Source of the DNA: Rhodobacteraceae bacterium M385 | Lineage (GTDB): Bacteria > Pseudomonadota > Alphaproteobacteria > Rhodobacterales > Rhodobacteraceae | Reading direction: 5' to 3' | Length of the DNA stretch: 64,000 bases | Assembly: GCA_025141835.1 (NCBI GenBank) | Contig: CP081102.1 | Span: 1,178,001-1,242,000 of the forward strand | Shown here: piece after piece, positions 41,789-50,329 of the stretch | How the letters are laid out: each line of letters begins with the position of its first letter | How positions within the stretch are numbered: position 1 is the first letter of the stretch | The notes under the pieces: model-generated | Database searches by the model: none | Told to the model about the DNA's origin: nothing | What the model saw: the letters and a program-made list of their open reading frames with translations, nothing else | Position numbers and translations under genes: made by a program

Positions 41789-43183
41789 ATGGCGAATTCT
41801 AGCTCACATATTTCCGTGCGTATCGCATTCATCGGGGGCGGTTCTCTAAACTGGGCGCCGGAACTGATGGCCAGTTTGGCATATGACACCCGCCTGCAAG
41901 CCGAGGTGCGCCTTTACGACACCGACTTCCCCGCTGCCGAGCGTAACGCCGCCATTGGCGCGCGATATGCAGAGGTCTCTCGCGGGTGCGCGGCAACCTA
42001 TTTGCCGTGTCCCACAATAGAGGCGGCGCTGACGGGGGCCGATGTGGTCGTGATCTCGATCCTGCCCGGCCGGTTTGAAGATATGGGCCACGACCTGTCC
42101 ATTCCGGCAAGCTACGGCATCCCTCAGGCTGTTGGTGATACAGTTGGGCCGGGCGGGATTGTGCGTGCCATCCGGGCGATCCCCATGTTGGCAGACATTG
42201 CCACTGCAATTCGCGATGTCGCCCCGGATGCTTATGTGTGCAACCTGACAAACCCGATGAGCGCTCTGACGGGGGCGCTCTATGCGGCGTTCCCTCAGAT
42301 CAAGGCATGGGGCGAATGCCACGAGGTTACGAAAATCCGCCGGATGGTCGCCAGTATCGCCAATGATGCAGAAGGGGGCGAAACCTATTCCTTCCGTGAT
42401 GTTGAAGTGAATGTACTTGGGATCAACCACTTTACCTTTGCTGATCGTATCACCCTGCGGGGGCGCGATATGATGCCTGCTTACAGCGCGTTCGTGGCGG
42501 CCCAAGGCGCGAAGGGCTGGCATCAGACCGAGCCCGACGCCGATAAGGAGCATCGTAAGTACTTCGGCACGCGCAACCTTGTGGCTTTCGATCTGTTGCG
42601 CCGCTTTGGCCTTCCTGCCGCCGCGGGGGATCGCCATTTGGCTGAGTTTCTTCCCGTGGCCGATTACCTTGCCGATCCGGCCCGATGGGGGTTTGCCCTG
42701 ACGCCGATCGACTATCGCATCCGCGATCGGGCTGCGAAGCTAGAGAAAGCGGAAGCCCTGAAAATGGGCCGGATAGCGCCGCACGTGAAGCCATCCAATG
42801 AATCCCTGATCGAGCAGATTACCGCGCTCAAGGGCGGTGGCGTGTTCATGGACAATGTGAATTTACCCAACCGGGGTCAGGTCGGCGGCTTGCCGTCAGG
42901 GGCGATTGTGGAAAGCAATGCTGTCTTCTCGGGGCTTGGAATCGCGCCGGTCCCGGCGGGCAAGTTGCCCGTTGCGCTCGAAGATATCGTGGCCCCTCAT
43001 GCGCAGCGTCAGTCGGCGCTTGTGCCGGCAGTCTTGAACGGGGACCGCGCGGCGCTGTTTGCGTTGTTCCACCAAGATCCACTGGTCGCGCTACTGCCGA
43101 CCAAAACGGCGAAAGAGATGTTTAATCAGATGCTTGCAGCAACAAATCACTGGCTGCCCGAAAACTTGAAGGGGGCCGCGTGA
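41789..43183 (+). CDS. GH4 alpha-galacturonidase-like glycosidase
   Basis: A 464-residue NAD- and metal-dependent GH4 enzyme. The Rossmann loop is RIAFIGGGSLNWAPEL, the GH4 segment is CNLTNPMSALTGAL (151-164), and the metal-binding cysteine is in WGECHEVTK (C177-H-E). The CHEV form of the motif is the one seen in alpha-galacturonidases of the LplD type rather than in maltosidases or melibiases. There is no signal peptide. It should release galacturonate from short oligogalacturonides in the cytoplasm. The ATG at 41789 is preferred; a TTG at 41771 is possible. Neither has a good ribosome-binding sequence. It is the first gene of an ABC/glycosidase operon. Confidence 0.85.
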   Translation: MANSSSHISVRIAFIGGGSLNWAPELMASLAYDTRLQAEVRLYDTDFPAAERNAAIGARYAEVSRGCAATYLPCPTIEAALTGADVVVISILPGRFEDMGHDLSIPASYGIPQAVGDTVGPGGIVRAIRAIPMLADIATAIRDVAPDAYVCNLTNPMSALTGALYAAFPQIKAWGECHEVTKIRRMVASIANDAEGGETYSFRDVEVNVLGINHFTFADRITLRGRDMMPAYSAFVAAQGAKGWHQTEPDADKEHRKYFGTRNLVAFDLLRRFGLPAAAGDRHLAEFLPVADYLADPARWGFALTPIDYRIRDRAAKLEKAEALKMGRIAPHVKPSNESLIEQITALKGGGVFMDNVNLPNRGQVGGLPSGAIVESNAVFSGLGIAPVPAGKLPVALEDIVAPHAQRQSALVPAVLNGDRAALFALFHQDPLVALLPTKTAKEMFNQMLAATNHWLPENLKGAA

Positions 43184-44067
43184 TGGGGGGCGACAGCAAG
43201 TATCTGGGCCTTTGGTATGTGGCCCCCTACATCATCGGGTTGCTGTTGTTCACAGCTTTCCCCTTTGTGTCGTCCCTGTATCTTAGCTTCACGGACTACG
43301 ATCTGCTGAGCGCGCCCGAGTGGGTCGGCACCGACAATTACGAGCGGCTTTTTACCCGTGACCGGACCTTCGATCGGTCGCTTCGGGTCACCATGATCTA
43401 TGTGTTTACGACCGTCCCGCTTAAACTCGCGTTCGCCTTGTTTATTGCGACGGTGCTCAACTACCGCCTCAAGGGGATCAATCTGTTCCGCACGGCGTAT
43501 TACGTGCCGTCGATCCTAGGCGGCTCCATCGCGATTGCTGTGTTGTGGCGCTACATCTTCGCGGGCAACGGGTTGGTGAACATGATCCTGACGGGCCTTG
43601 GGTTTGAGGCAGTCAATTGGTTCGGCGACCCTCAGAATGCACTGTTCACGATCACGCTGTTGCGGGTGTGGCAGTTCGGCTCGGCCATGGTGATCTTTCT
43701 GGCGGCTCTGCAATCGGTCGATAAATCCCTATACGAGGCCGCGTCCATTGATGGGGCCAAGCCGCGCCATATCTTCCGCTATATCACCTTGCCGCTGATC
43801 ACTCCGGTGATCTTTTTCAACCTGATCATGCAGACGGTGCAGGCGTTCCAAGAATTTAACGGCCCCTTCATCATTACCCAAGGTGGTCCGCTGAATTCTA
43901 CCTATCTGCTGCCGCTTTATATCTACGACGAAGCCTTCCGCAGCTTTGATATGGGCTATGCCTCGGCCATCGCCTGGATCTTGTTTGCCATCATCATGAC
44001 GCTGACGCTGGTCGCCTTCTGGTCTTCCAAGAAGTGGGTCTACTATGCCGGCGATAAGAGGAATTGA
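43183..44067 (+). CDS. ABC sugar transporter permease (MalF type)
   Basis: A 294-residue inner-membrane permease with six helices and the cytoplasmic EAA loop (YEAASIDGAKPRHIFRYITLPLITPV). Its start overlaps the GH4 stop (TGATG); a GTG three bases upstream is also possible. It pairs with the next gene to form the channel of an oligosaccharide importer. The operon context indicates galacturonate-containing oligosaccharides as substrate. Confidence 0.9.
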   Translation: MGGDSKYLGLWYVAPYIIGLLLFTAFPFVSSLYLSFTDYDLLSAPEWVGTDNYERLFTRDRTFDRSLRVTMIYVFTTVPLKLAFALFIATVLNYRLKGINLFRTAYYVPSILGGSIAIAVLWRYIFAGNGLVNMILTGLGFEAVNWFGDPQNALFTITLLRVWQFGSAMVIFLAALQSVDKSLYEAASIDGAKPRHIFRYITLPLITPVIFFNLIMQTVQAFQEFNGPFIITQGGPLNSTYLLPLYIYDEAFRSFDMGYASAIAWILFAIIMTLTLVAFWSSKKWVYYAGDKRN

Positions 44068-44070
44068 GCG

Positions 44071-44985
44071 ATGATTGATTTCTCTAGTACCGCAGCCGCC
44101 GTGCTCAAAGATGACCGCCCCCCGTCGCAGCTAGAGCTGAAACTGCGCCGCCGGGCCCGCGTGTCGGCCTTTGTCAGATACACGTTGTTGTCCGTTGTCG
44201 GCCTTATCATGGTCTACCCGCTTTTGTGGATGATCGGCGCGTCGTTCAAGACCAACTCCGAAATCTTCTCGACCCCGTGGTTCTGGCCGCAAGAGCCGAC
44301 GTTTCAGGGCTATATCGACGGCTGGCAAACCTCGACCCCCTACACGTTTGGACGGTTTTTCCTGAATTCGATGATGATCGTGATCCCCAAGGTGATCGGT
44401 ACGGCGATATCGTCCACACTGGTGGCTTACGGTTTCGCGCGGTTCGATTTTCCGGGCAAGAAGGTGGTTTTTGCGATCCTGATCGGCACGTTGCTGCTTC
44501 CCGATGTCGTCACCCGCATCCCACAATATCTGCTGTTCCGCGAACTTGGCTGGCTTGATAGCTATCTGCCGCTTGTTGTGCCGCAATGGTTCGCGGTGGA
44601 GGCGTTCTTTGTCTTCATGCTGGTGCAATTCCTGCGGGCGATACCGCGTGAAATGGAAGAGGCCGCCCGTGTCGATGGCGCCAATACTTTCCAGACCCTC
44701 ATCTACGTTGTCGTGCCGCTGTTGAAGCCCGCTCTGATCTCGGTCTGTCTGTTCCAGTTCATGTGGACGATGAACGATTTCCTCGGCCCGCTGATCTACA
44801 TCTCTTCGGTGGAGAACTACCCGATCAGCCTGGCCCTGCGGCTGGCGATCGACAGCACCGAAGCATTCTCATGGAACGAAATCCTATCAATGACAGTGCT
44901 CGCCCTGACGCCGTCGCTTGTCGTGTTCTTCATGGCCCAGAAATATTTCATCGAGGGTATCTCAACCGGAGGGGTCAAAGGCTAA
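44071..44985 (+). CDS. ABC sugar transporter permease (MalG type)
   Basis: A 304-residue permease with six membrane helices. It opens with a charged cytoplasmic N-terminus (LELKLRRRARVSAF), and the EAA motif is visible as MEEAARVDGANTFQTLIYVVVPLLKPALI. It lies three bases after its partner permease and overlaps the ATPase start by one base (TAATG). Both permeases belong to the carbohydrate-uptake CUT1 family, which usually handles oligosaccharides. Confidence 0.9.
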   Translation: MIDFSSTAAAVLKDDRPPSQLELKLRRRARVSAFVRYTLLSVVGLIMVYPLLWMIGASFKTNSEIFSTPWFWPQEPTFQGYIDGWQTSTPYTFGRFFLNSMMIVIPKVIGTAISSTLVAYGFARFDFPGKKVVFAILIGTLLLPDVVTRIPQYLLFRELGWLDSYLPLVVPQWFAVEAFFVFMLVQFLRAIPREMEEAARVDGANTFQTLIYVVVPLLKPALISVCLFQFMWTMNDFLGPLIYISSVENYPISLALRLAIDSTEAFSWNEILSMTVLALTPSLVVFFMAQKYFIEGISTGGVKG

Positions 44986-46115
44986 TGGCTGAGCTGCGCC
45001 TAAAATCTGTAGAAAAATCCTATGGCAACGGCTTCAAGGCTGTCCACGGCATCGACCTGACGGTCGAGGATGGAGAGTTCATGGTGCTGGTCGGCCCGTC
45101 GGGCTGTGCCAAATCCACAACCTTGCGGATGATTGCCGGGCTAGAGACGATCACTGCCGGGGAAATCTCGATCGGGGATCAGGTCGTGAACGAATTGGTG
45201 CCGGGCAAGCGCGGCATCGCGATGGTGTTCCAAAACTACGCGCTCTATCCGCATATGAAAGTCACGCGGAACCTGAGCTTTGGCTTGAAGCTGAAACGGG
45301 TGGCCAAGCCCGAGATCGAGGCGGCGACCAACGAAGTCTCCTCTATTCTAGAGATCGGGGAGCTGCTGGATCGTTTGCCCAAACAGTTGTCGGGCGGGCA
45401 GGCGCAAAGGGTGGCGCTAGGGCGGGCCTTAATCAAAAGCCCCGAGGTGTTCTTGTTTGATGAGCCCCTGTCGAACCTTGATGCAAAGTTGCGCGCCTCC
45501 ATGCGGGTGCGGATCACGGATTTGCATAAACGCCTGCGTGACGAAGGGCGTCCCGCAACGGTTGTTTACGTCACCCATGACCAAGTCGAAGCGATGACCA
45601 TGGGCGACCGCATCTGTGTGATGAAAGACGGCCATATCATGCAGGTCGCCGATCCGGTGACGTTGTTTGAGCGTCCCGCCAATGAATTCGTCGCGGGCTT
45701 CATCGGGATGCCGGAAATGAACCTTGTGGATGCGGAAATGCATCGGGATGCGGGGCAGGTGACGCTGCAAGTGGAAGGGCAATCCATCACTGTGTCCGAC
45801 GGCTTGTTTGACCGGATTACCGGCGGCAACGGGTCGGTGCGTTTGGGCATCCGGCCGCAGCATCTGGAGGTTATCGCCCCCGACACCGCGGACGCGTTGA
45901 CCGGCACTGTCACCAATATCGAATTCATGGGCCACGAAGTGAACCTGCATACGCAGGTCGGCAACGCCAACTTCGTATCCGTGACTTTGGCCGAAACGGT
46001 TATCGGACGGATCAAGCGCGGCGATCGCGTGGGTCTGAAGCCGCAGGGTCAAAAACTCCACCTGTTCGCGCCGGGAGAGGGCGCAAACATCTCACTTGGC
46101 GTGCAAAAATCTTAA
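44985..46115 (+). CDS. ABC sugar transporter ATP-binding protein (MsmK/UgpC type)
   Basis: A 376-residue CUT1 ATPase. Walker A reads GPSGCAKST, with alanine in place of the usual glycine before the lysine. The signature is LSGGQAQRVALGRAL, Walker B is VFLFDEPLSNLD, and the switch histidine is in YVTHDQVEAMTMGDRI. A C-terminal TOBE-type regulatory domain follows from about residue 240. The start overlaps the permease stop (TAATG), which rules out the longer in-frame extension inside the permease gene. It powers the oligosaccharide importer. Confidence 0.9.
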   Translation: MAELRLKSVEKSYGNGFKAVHGIDLTVEDGEFMVLVGPSGCAKSTTLRMIAGLETITAGEISIGDQVVNELVPGKRGIAMVFQNYALYPHMKVTRNLSFGLKLKRVAKPEIEAATNEVSSILEIGELLDRLPKQLSGGQAQRVALGRALIKSPEVFLFDEPLSNLDAKLRASMRVRITDLHKRLRDEGRPATVVYVTHDQVEAMTMGDRICVMKDGHIMQVADPVTLFERPANEFVAGFIGMPEMNLVDAEMHRDAGQVTLQVEGQSITVSDGLFDRITGGNGSVRLGIRPQHLEVIAPDTADALTGTVTNIEFMGHEVNLHTQVGNANFVSVTLAETVIGRIKRGDRVGLKPQGQKLHLFAPGEGANISLGVQKS

Positions 46116-46126
46116 GGGAGGAACCT

Positions 46127-47386
46127 ATGAAGAAATTTTCAATCCTTGCTCTGGGGCTATCGACAACAGCGATGGTCGCCCCTCTACAGGCCGAAGAATT
46201 GCGGATGAGCTGGTGGGGGGGCGATAGCCGCCACGAGGCCACCCAAGCAGCGCTTCTGGCCTGCGGTGAAGCTCACGGCCACACGATCAGTCCGGAATAT
46301 ACCGGTTGGTCCGGCCATTTTGAACGCCTGACAACGCAAATCGCGGGCGGCACAGAAGCCGACATCATGCAGGTCAACTGGCCTTGGCTGCCGATTTATT
46401 CGCCCGATGGCACCGGGTTTGCGGACCTGAACGATTATTCGGAAATCATCGACCTGTCCAACTGGACTGCCGAGGGGCTAGAGGCCGGCACCATGAACGG
46501 CGCCCTAAACGGTTTGTCAGTTTCAACAACCGGACGCTTGTTTGCCTTCAACACCACAACTTGGGCTGCGGCCGGGCTTGATATCCCGACAACATGGGAC
46601 GAACTGGTAGCCGCCGGTCCGGTGTTTCAAGAAGTTCTGGGCGAAGATTACTATCCGTTCGAGGCCCGTGGCCTTGATGCGGCGCTGGTGGTCACGCTGT
46701 ACGGTACTCAGGTCACCGGCAACCCGCTGATTGATCCGGCCACGAATGAGATTCTGTGGTCGCAGGACGAACTGGCCAATGCCATTCAATTCTACCAGAC
46801 TTTGGTGGACAATCATGTCATCCAATCTTGGGAAGAAATGAATGCGGCGGGCAACGTGCCTCTGCACGAAAACCCAGATTGGACGGCGGGCCGGATCGGC
46901 GGCACCTACCAATGGGATTCGACTTACTTCAAGATTTCCGACCCGATGGAAGAGGGTCAGGAGTTGGTCTATTCCGGTCTGCTGTCCCAAGATGGCCAGC
47001 TGACGCCGGGCATCTACCGTAAAGCGTCCATGGTCTTCGCGATCTCGGCTAATTCTGAGCATCCCGAATCCGCTGCACAGATCCTTAACTGCTTGATGAA
47101 CGAGGAAACTGGCGTGATGGCCCTTGGCGCTACGCGCGGTGTTCCTGCCTCGGATGCCGCACGCAACATGCTGCTCGAAGCCGATGCGATTGCCGACATT
47201 CAAGTCAGCGCCCAGGCGCAGGTTCTTGAGGCCGAAGGCCCCGCGATCCACCCCTATATGGAGCATCCGGACGTTCGGGGCGCCATGATGGAAGGGCTGG
47301 AGTTCTTCGCTTATGGCCAGATCGACGCGGCCACGGCGGCGGCTGAGATGATGGAAGCCATTTCTGAAGCGCTCGAAGATCTCTGA
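46127..47386 (+). CDS. ABC sugar-binding protein
   Basis: A 419-residue extracellular solute-binding protein (family 1). The signal peptide is MKKFSILALGLSTTAMVAPLQA, cleaved before EEL. The mature part starts RMSWWGGDSRHEATQAALLAC, a typical CUT1 receptor opening. An AGGAGG-like sequence (GGGAGG) precedes the ATG, only 11 bases after the ATPase stop. It captures the oligosaccharide in the periplasm for the permease pair at 43183-44985. Confidence 0.9.
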   Translation: MKKFSILALGLSTTAMVAPLQAEELRMSWWGGDSRHEATQAALLACGEAHGHTISPEYTGWSGHFERLTTQIAGGTEADIMQVNWPWLPIYSPDGTGFADLNDYSEIIDLSNWTAEGLEAGTMNGALNGLSVSTTGRLFAFNTTTWAAAGLDIPTTWDELVAAGPVFQEVLGEDYYPFEARGLDAALVVTLYGTQVTGNPLIDPATNEILWSQDELANAIQFYQTLVDNHVIQSWEEMNAAGNVPLHENPDWTAGRIGGTYQWDSTYFKISDPMEEGQELVYSGLLSQDGQLTPGIYRKASMVFAISANSEHPESAAQILNCLMNEETGVMALGATRGVPASDAARNMLLEADAIADIQVSAQAQVLEAEGPAIHPYMEHPDVRGAMMEGLEFFAYGQIDAATAAAEMMEAISEALEDL

Positions 47387-47406
47387 ACTTTGCGAAACCA
47401 AGCGGC

Positions 47407-47426
47407 GCCGGGGCCAAGGCCTCGGC
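47407..47426 (+). other. Hairpin after the binding-protein gene
   Basis: GCCGGGGCC (47407-47415) pairs, with one mismatch, with GGCCTCGGC (47418-47426). It lies in the 80-base gap between the binding-protein gene and the GH28 gene. It has no T tract, so it probably protects the upstream message or slows read-through rather than ending the transcript. Confidence 0.4.
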
Positions 47427-47466
47427 ACGCACCTTCCCCCTCTTATTTCCTGCCGGATCACCCCCT

Positions 47467-48975
47467 ATGAGCAGTTTGCGCATTCTCTCGGCAACCGCCC
47501 GCACGGTGTCGATCCTATTGGCTCCCAAGGGCGCTCGGTTCGAACAGCCAAGGCCGTTGGATTGGACGCTGGCGCAGCTCAATAAAGGAGCCGTACGCAG
47601 CGGTGCTACCGATAAGACGGTCGTGTTTGTTGAAGGGCTGGACCCGGCACAGGACTACCGCCTGAAAACGCCTCTTGGCGATCTGGATTTTACCACCCCG
47701 CCCTGCGCGGGCTTAGTCGAGGCGGCTTCCTTCGGCGTGACGGCAGAGGCCGATGACAATACCGCAGCGCTACAGGCCGCCGTCGATGCCGTGCCCGAAG
47801 GCGGCACGTTGCGCCTTGCGGCCGGTTATCACCGGACAGGCCCAATTTTTCTAAAACCTCACATGACCTTGTGGCTGCCAGAGGGGGCCGTGATTGCCGC
47901 CCATGGTGACCGGGCGGGATGGCCGATCTTGCCGCCACATGACGCGGACGGCAGAGTGCTGAGCACATGGGAAGGCGTGCCCGAAGCGATGTTCGCGGCC
48001 CCGATTACGGCACTGTCATGCGACGGGTTGGCGATCACTGGGCGCGGCATTCTTGATGCAGGCGGCGATCGTGGCGATTGGTGGCAATGGCCTAAAGAAA
48101 CCCGTGACGGCGCGCGCCGCCCACGGGCGCTGTACCTTGCCCATGGCCGGGATGTCATCTTGTCGGGCGTGACCGTGCGCAATGCACCGTCTTGGACCAT
48201 CCACCCCTACAAATGTGACGACCTGAAAGTGTCGGCCCTTAGGGTGGAGAATCCGCCCAACAGCCCGAACACAGATGGGTTGAACCCCGAGAGTTGCACC
48301 AATGTCGCGATCACAGGCGTGGCCTTTTCGGTGGGTGATGATTGCATTGCAATCAAGGCAGGCAAGCGGCGGCTTGAGGATAACACGCACCTCGCCCCGT
48401 GCCGCGATATCGTGATCTCCCATTGCCTGATGGAACGGGGCCACGGCGCCGTGGTCCTAGGGTCCGAGATGTCCGGCGATATCACCGCAGTGACCGTACA
48501 AGATTGCACCTTTTGCCAGACTGACCGAGGCCTGAGGATCAAGACGCGCCGGGGCCGGGGCGGGACCGTGGCAGACGTAAAGTTAAGCAACGTCGATATG
48601 GTGGATGTGCCTACGCCTCTGGCCGTTAATGCGTTCTATTTCTGCGATCCTGATGGTCGCGATGATTGGGTGCAATCGCGCCAAGCCGCGCCGGTTTCCG
48701 ACACGACGCCCCATATCCGCGATATCAGCCTGTGCGATGTCACAGCCACGGGCGTCACCTTGGCTGCCGCCGCCGTCCTGGGGCTTCCCGAAGCCCCCGT
48801 AACCGGCATCACGCTAAAGAATTGCCGGGTCAGCTATGACCCGAACGCCGTCGCCGACGTGCCCCTCATGGCTTGCAACGTCCCCGCCACCCGTCACGCG
48901 GGCGTGGTGGTGGAATTTGGCGACGTGCAAGGCACCTTCACCCTCCTTTCAGACGAGAAGGCCCTGACCTCATGA
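47467..48975 (+). CDS. GH28 polygalacturonase-type hydrolase, cytoplasmic
   Basis: A 502-residue parallel beta-helix protein of glycoside hydrolase family 28. The four family motifs are present: N268-T-D-G, D291-D292, H326-G and R357-I-K. An N-terminal domain (residues 1-80) with a fibronectin-like strand pattern precedes the catalytic helix, as in exo-acting PehX-type enzymes. There is no signal peptide, unlike secreted polygalacturonases. It should remove galacturonate or digalacturonate units from imported oligosaccharides. It overlaps the GH105 gene by four bases (ATGA). Confidence 0.87.
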   Translation: MSSLRILSATARTVSILLAPKGARFEQPRPLDWTLAQLNKGAVRSGATDKTVVFVEGLDPAQDYRLKTPLGDLDFTTPPCAGLVEAASFGVTAEADDNTAALQAAVDAVPEGGTLRLAAGYHRTGPIFLKPHMTLWLPEGAVIAAHGDRAGWPILPPHDADGRVLSTWEGVPEAMFAAPITALSCDGLAITGRGILDAGGDRGDWWQWPKETRDGARRPRALYLAHGRDVILSGVTVRNAPSWTIHPYKCDDLKVSALRVENPPNSPNTDGLNPESCTNVAITGVAFSVGDDCIAIKAGKRRLEDNTHLAPCRDIVISHCLMERGHGAVVLGSEMSGDITAVTVQDCTFCQTDRGLRIKTRRGRGGTVADVKLSNVDMVDVPTPLAVNAFYFCDPDGRDDWVQSRQAAPVSDTTPHIRDISLCDVTATGVTLAAAAVLGLPEAPVTGITLKNCRVSYDPNAVADVPLMACNVPATRHAGVVVEFGDVQGTFTLLSDEKALTS

Positions 48976-50060
48976 TGGAATTCTTCGACCGTTACGCCCT
49001 TGCCCATCAGCCTTACAAGAATGGCAATTGGTGCTACGAGGACGGCTTGCTCTATCGCGGTCTGGAATGCCTGCACCGCGCCACCGGAGAGGGGCGCTGG
49101 CTGGATCATATCGTCCGCCTTGCCGATGCCCAGATCGGGGCAGGGGCGTCCCTCTCGGGGTATGATCCGAGTGATTACAACATTGATAACGTCATGGCAG
49201 GCCGGGCGCTGTTGTACCTCTATACGGTGACGGGCGATGCGACCTATTGGACCGCAGCCGAGCGGCTGGTTGACCAACTGGCGACACACCCTCGCACGCA
49301 ATCGGGCGTTTACTGGCACAAGCTGCGCTATCCGTGGCAGGTCTGGCTGGACGGCCTTTACATGGGCCCCCCGTTTCAGATCGGCTACGGGTTGCGGTCC
49401 GGGCAGGATCAACTGGTGGCGGATTCCTTGGCTCAGGTTTCCACCGCGCTCGACATGACATATGTGCCTGAAACCGGCCTTTACGCCCATGCTGTGGATG
49501 AGGCCCGCAAACAGATTTGGGCACATCCCGACACGGGCCATACCGAGGCCCATTGGGCCCGCGCCATCGGCTGGTTGGCCATGGGCCTTGTGGATATCGC
49601 AGAGCTTGTGGGCCGCGACCGCTTTGCTCCCCTAAAGGATCGGACGCAGGCGCTCTTGTCTCGTATCGAGCAGCTCAGGCAACCCGAGGGGCTGTGGTTG
49701 CAAGTCATGGACCAGCCTGATCTTGCCGGGAATTACCAAGAAAGCTCTGCCTCGGCGATGTGCGTCTATGCATTGCTGAAAGGGAAGAACCTTGGCCTTT
49801 GGAACGGCGACGTGGAAGGGCTTCTGGACCGGTTGATCTCTCAGACAATCACCGGAGACGCACATCAAGGCTGGACCATGGGTAACCTGTGCCACGTTGC
49901 GGGCCTTGGCTTTTACGAGGGGCGCTATCGTGATGGATCGGCCGCGTACTACGTGTCCGAGACGCTAAGGGACAATGACATCAAAGGGATCGCGCCGCTG
50001 ATGATGGCCGTGGCGACCACCCTTTCCAAGGCCGAAGCTCCCGCGCTTGCGCGGGTGTAA
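48972..50060 (+). CDS. GH105 unsaturated (rhamno)galacturonyl hydrolase
   Basis: A 362-residue (alpha/alpha)6-barrel protein of the YteR/RhiN family. The catalytic aspartates expected for GH105 fall at D72 (NIDNVMAGRAL) and D127 (VWLDGLYMGPPF). Other family stretches are HAVDEARKQIWAHPDTGHTEAHWARAIGWLAMGLVD and YQESSASAMCVYALLKG. It removes the 4,5-unsaturated uronic acid left by pectate or rhamnogalacturonan lyases. The product is the substrate of KdgF. It has no signal peptide and is co-translated with the GH28 gene; ATG codons at 48972 and 48975 are both possible. Confidence 0.9.
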   Translation: MMEFFDRYALAHQPYKNGNWCYEDGLLYRGLECLHRATGEGRWLDHIVRLADAQIGAGASLSGYDPSDYNIDNVMAGRALLYLYTVTGDATYWTAAERLVDQLATHPRTQSGVYWHKLRYPWQVWLDGLYMGPPFQIGYGLRSGQDQLVADSLAQVSTALDMTYVPETGLYAHAVDEARKQIWAHPDTGHTEAHWARAIGWLAMGLVDIAELVGRDRFAPLKDRTQALLSRIEQLRQPEGLWLQVMDQPDLAGNYQESSASAMCVYALLKGKNLGLWNGDVEGLLDRLISQTITGDAHQGWTMGNLCHVAGLGFYEGRYRDGSAAYYVSETLRDNDIKGIAPLMMAVATTLSKAEAPALARV

Positions 50061-50329
50061 ATGGGGCCTGCTGGCCCGTCCGATTCCGCCTTGTTGAGTA
50101 AATCCAACGGTTTTGGCAGGAAGTTGCCGATCCGGTGAAACCTCTTTGCTTAGAAAAATTCTTACTGCTTAAGATGTAGGCACACGACAAACTCCGAACT
50201 CTGCAAAAGGGCGCTTTTGGGCGTTTCTTTGACGCTGTTCGGCTGCCTGTCGGGAGGGATGAGATCACTGGGAACTTTAGTGGCGCGCACTGAGTTTTCC
50301 ATATGTCTCAATTTATTAGCGGGAGATCT
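50061..50329. other. 269-base intergenic region before the amine oxidase gene
   Basis: No gene is supported here. The segment is less GC-rich than its neighbours near 50150-50170 (TTAGAAAAATTCTTACTGCTTAAG). It contains short inverted repeats such as GGCA/TGCC around 50116-50128. A promoter for the amine oxidase unit is expected in it, but I cannot point to convincing -35 and -10 elements. Confidence 0.4.
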
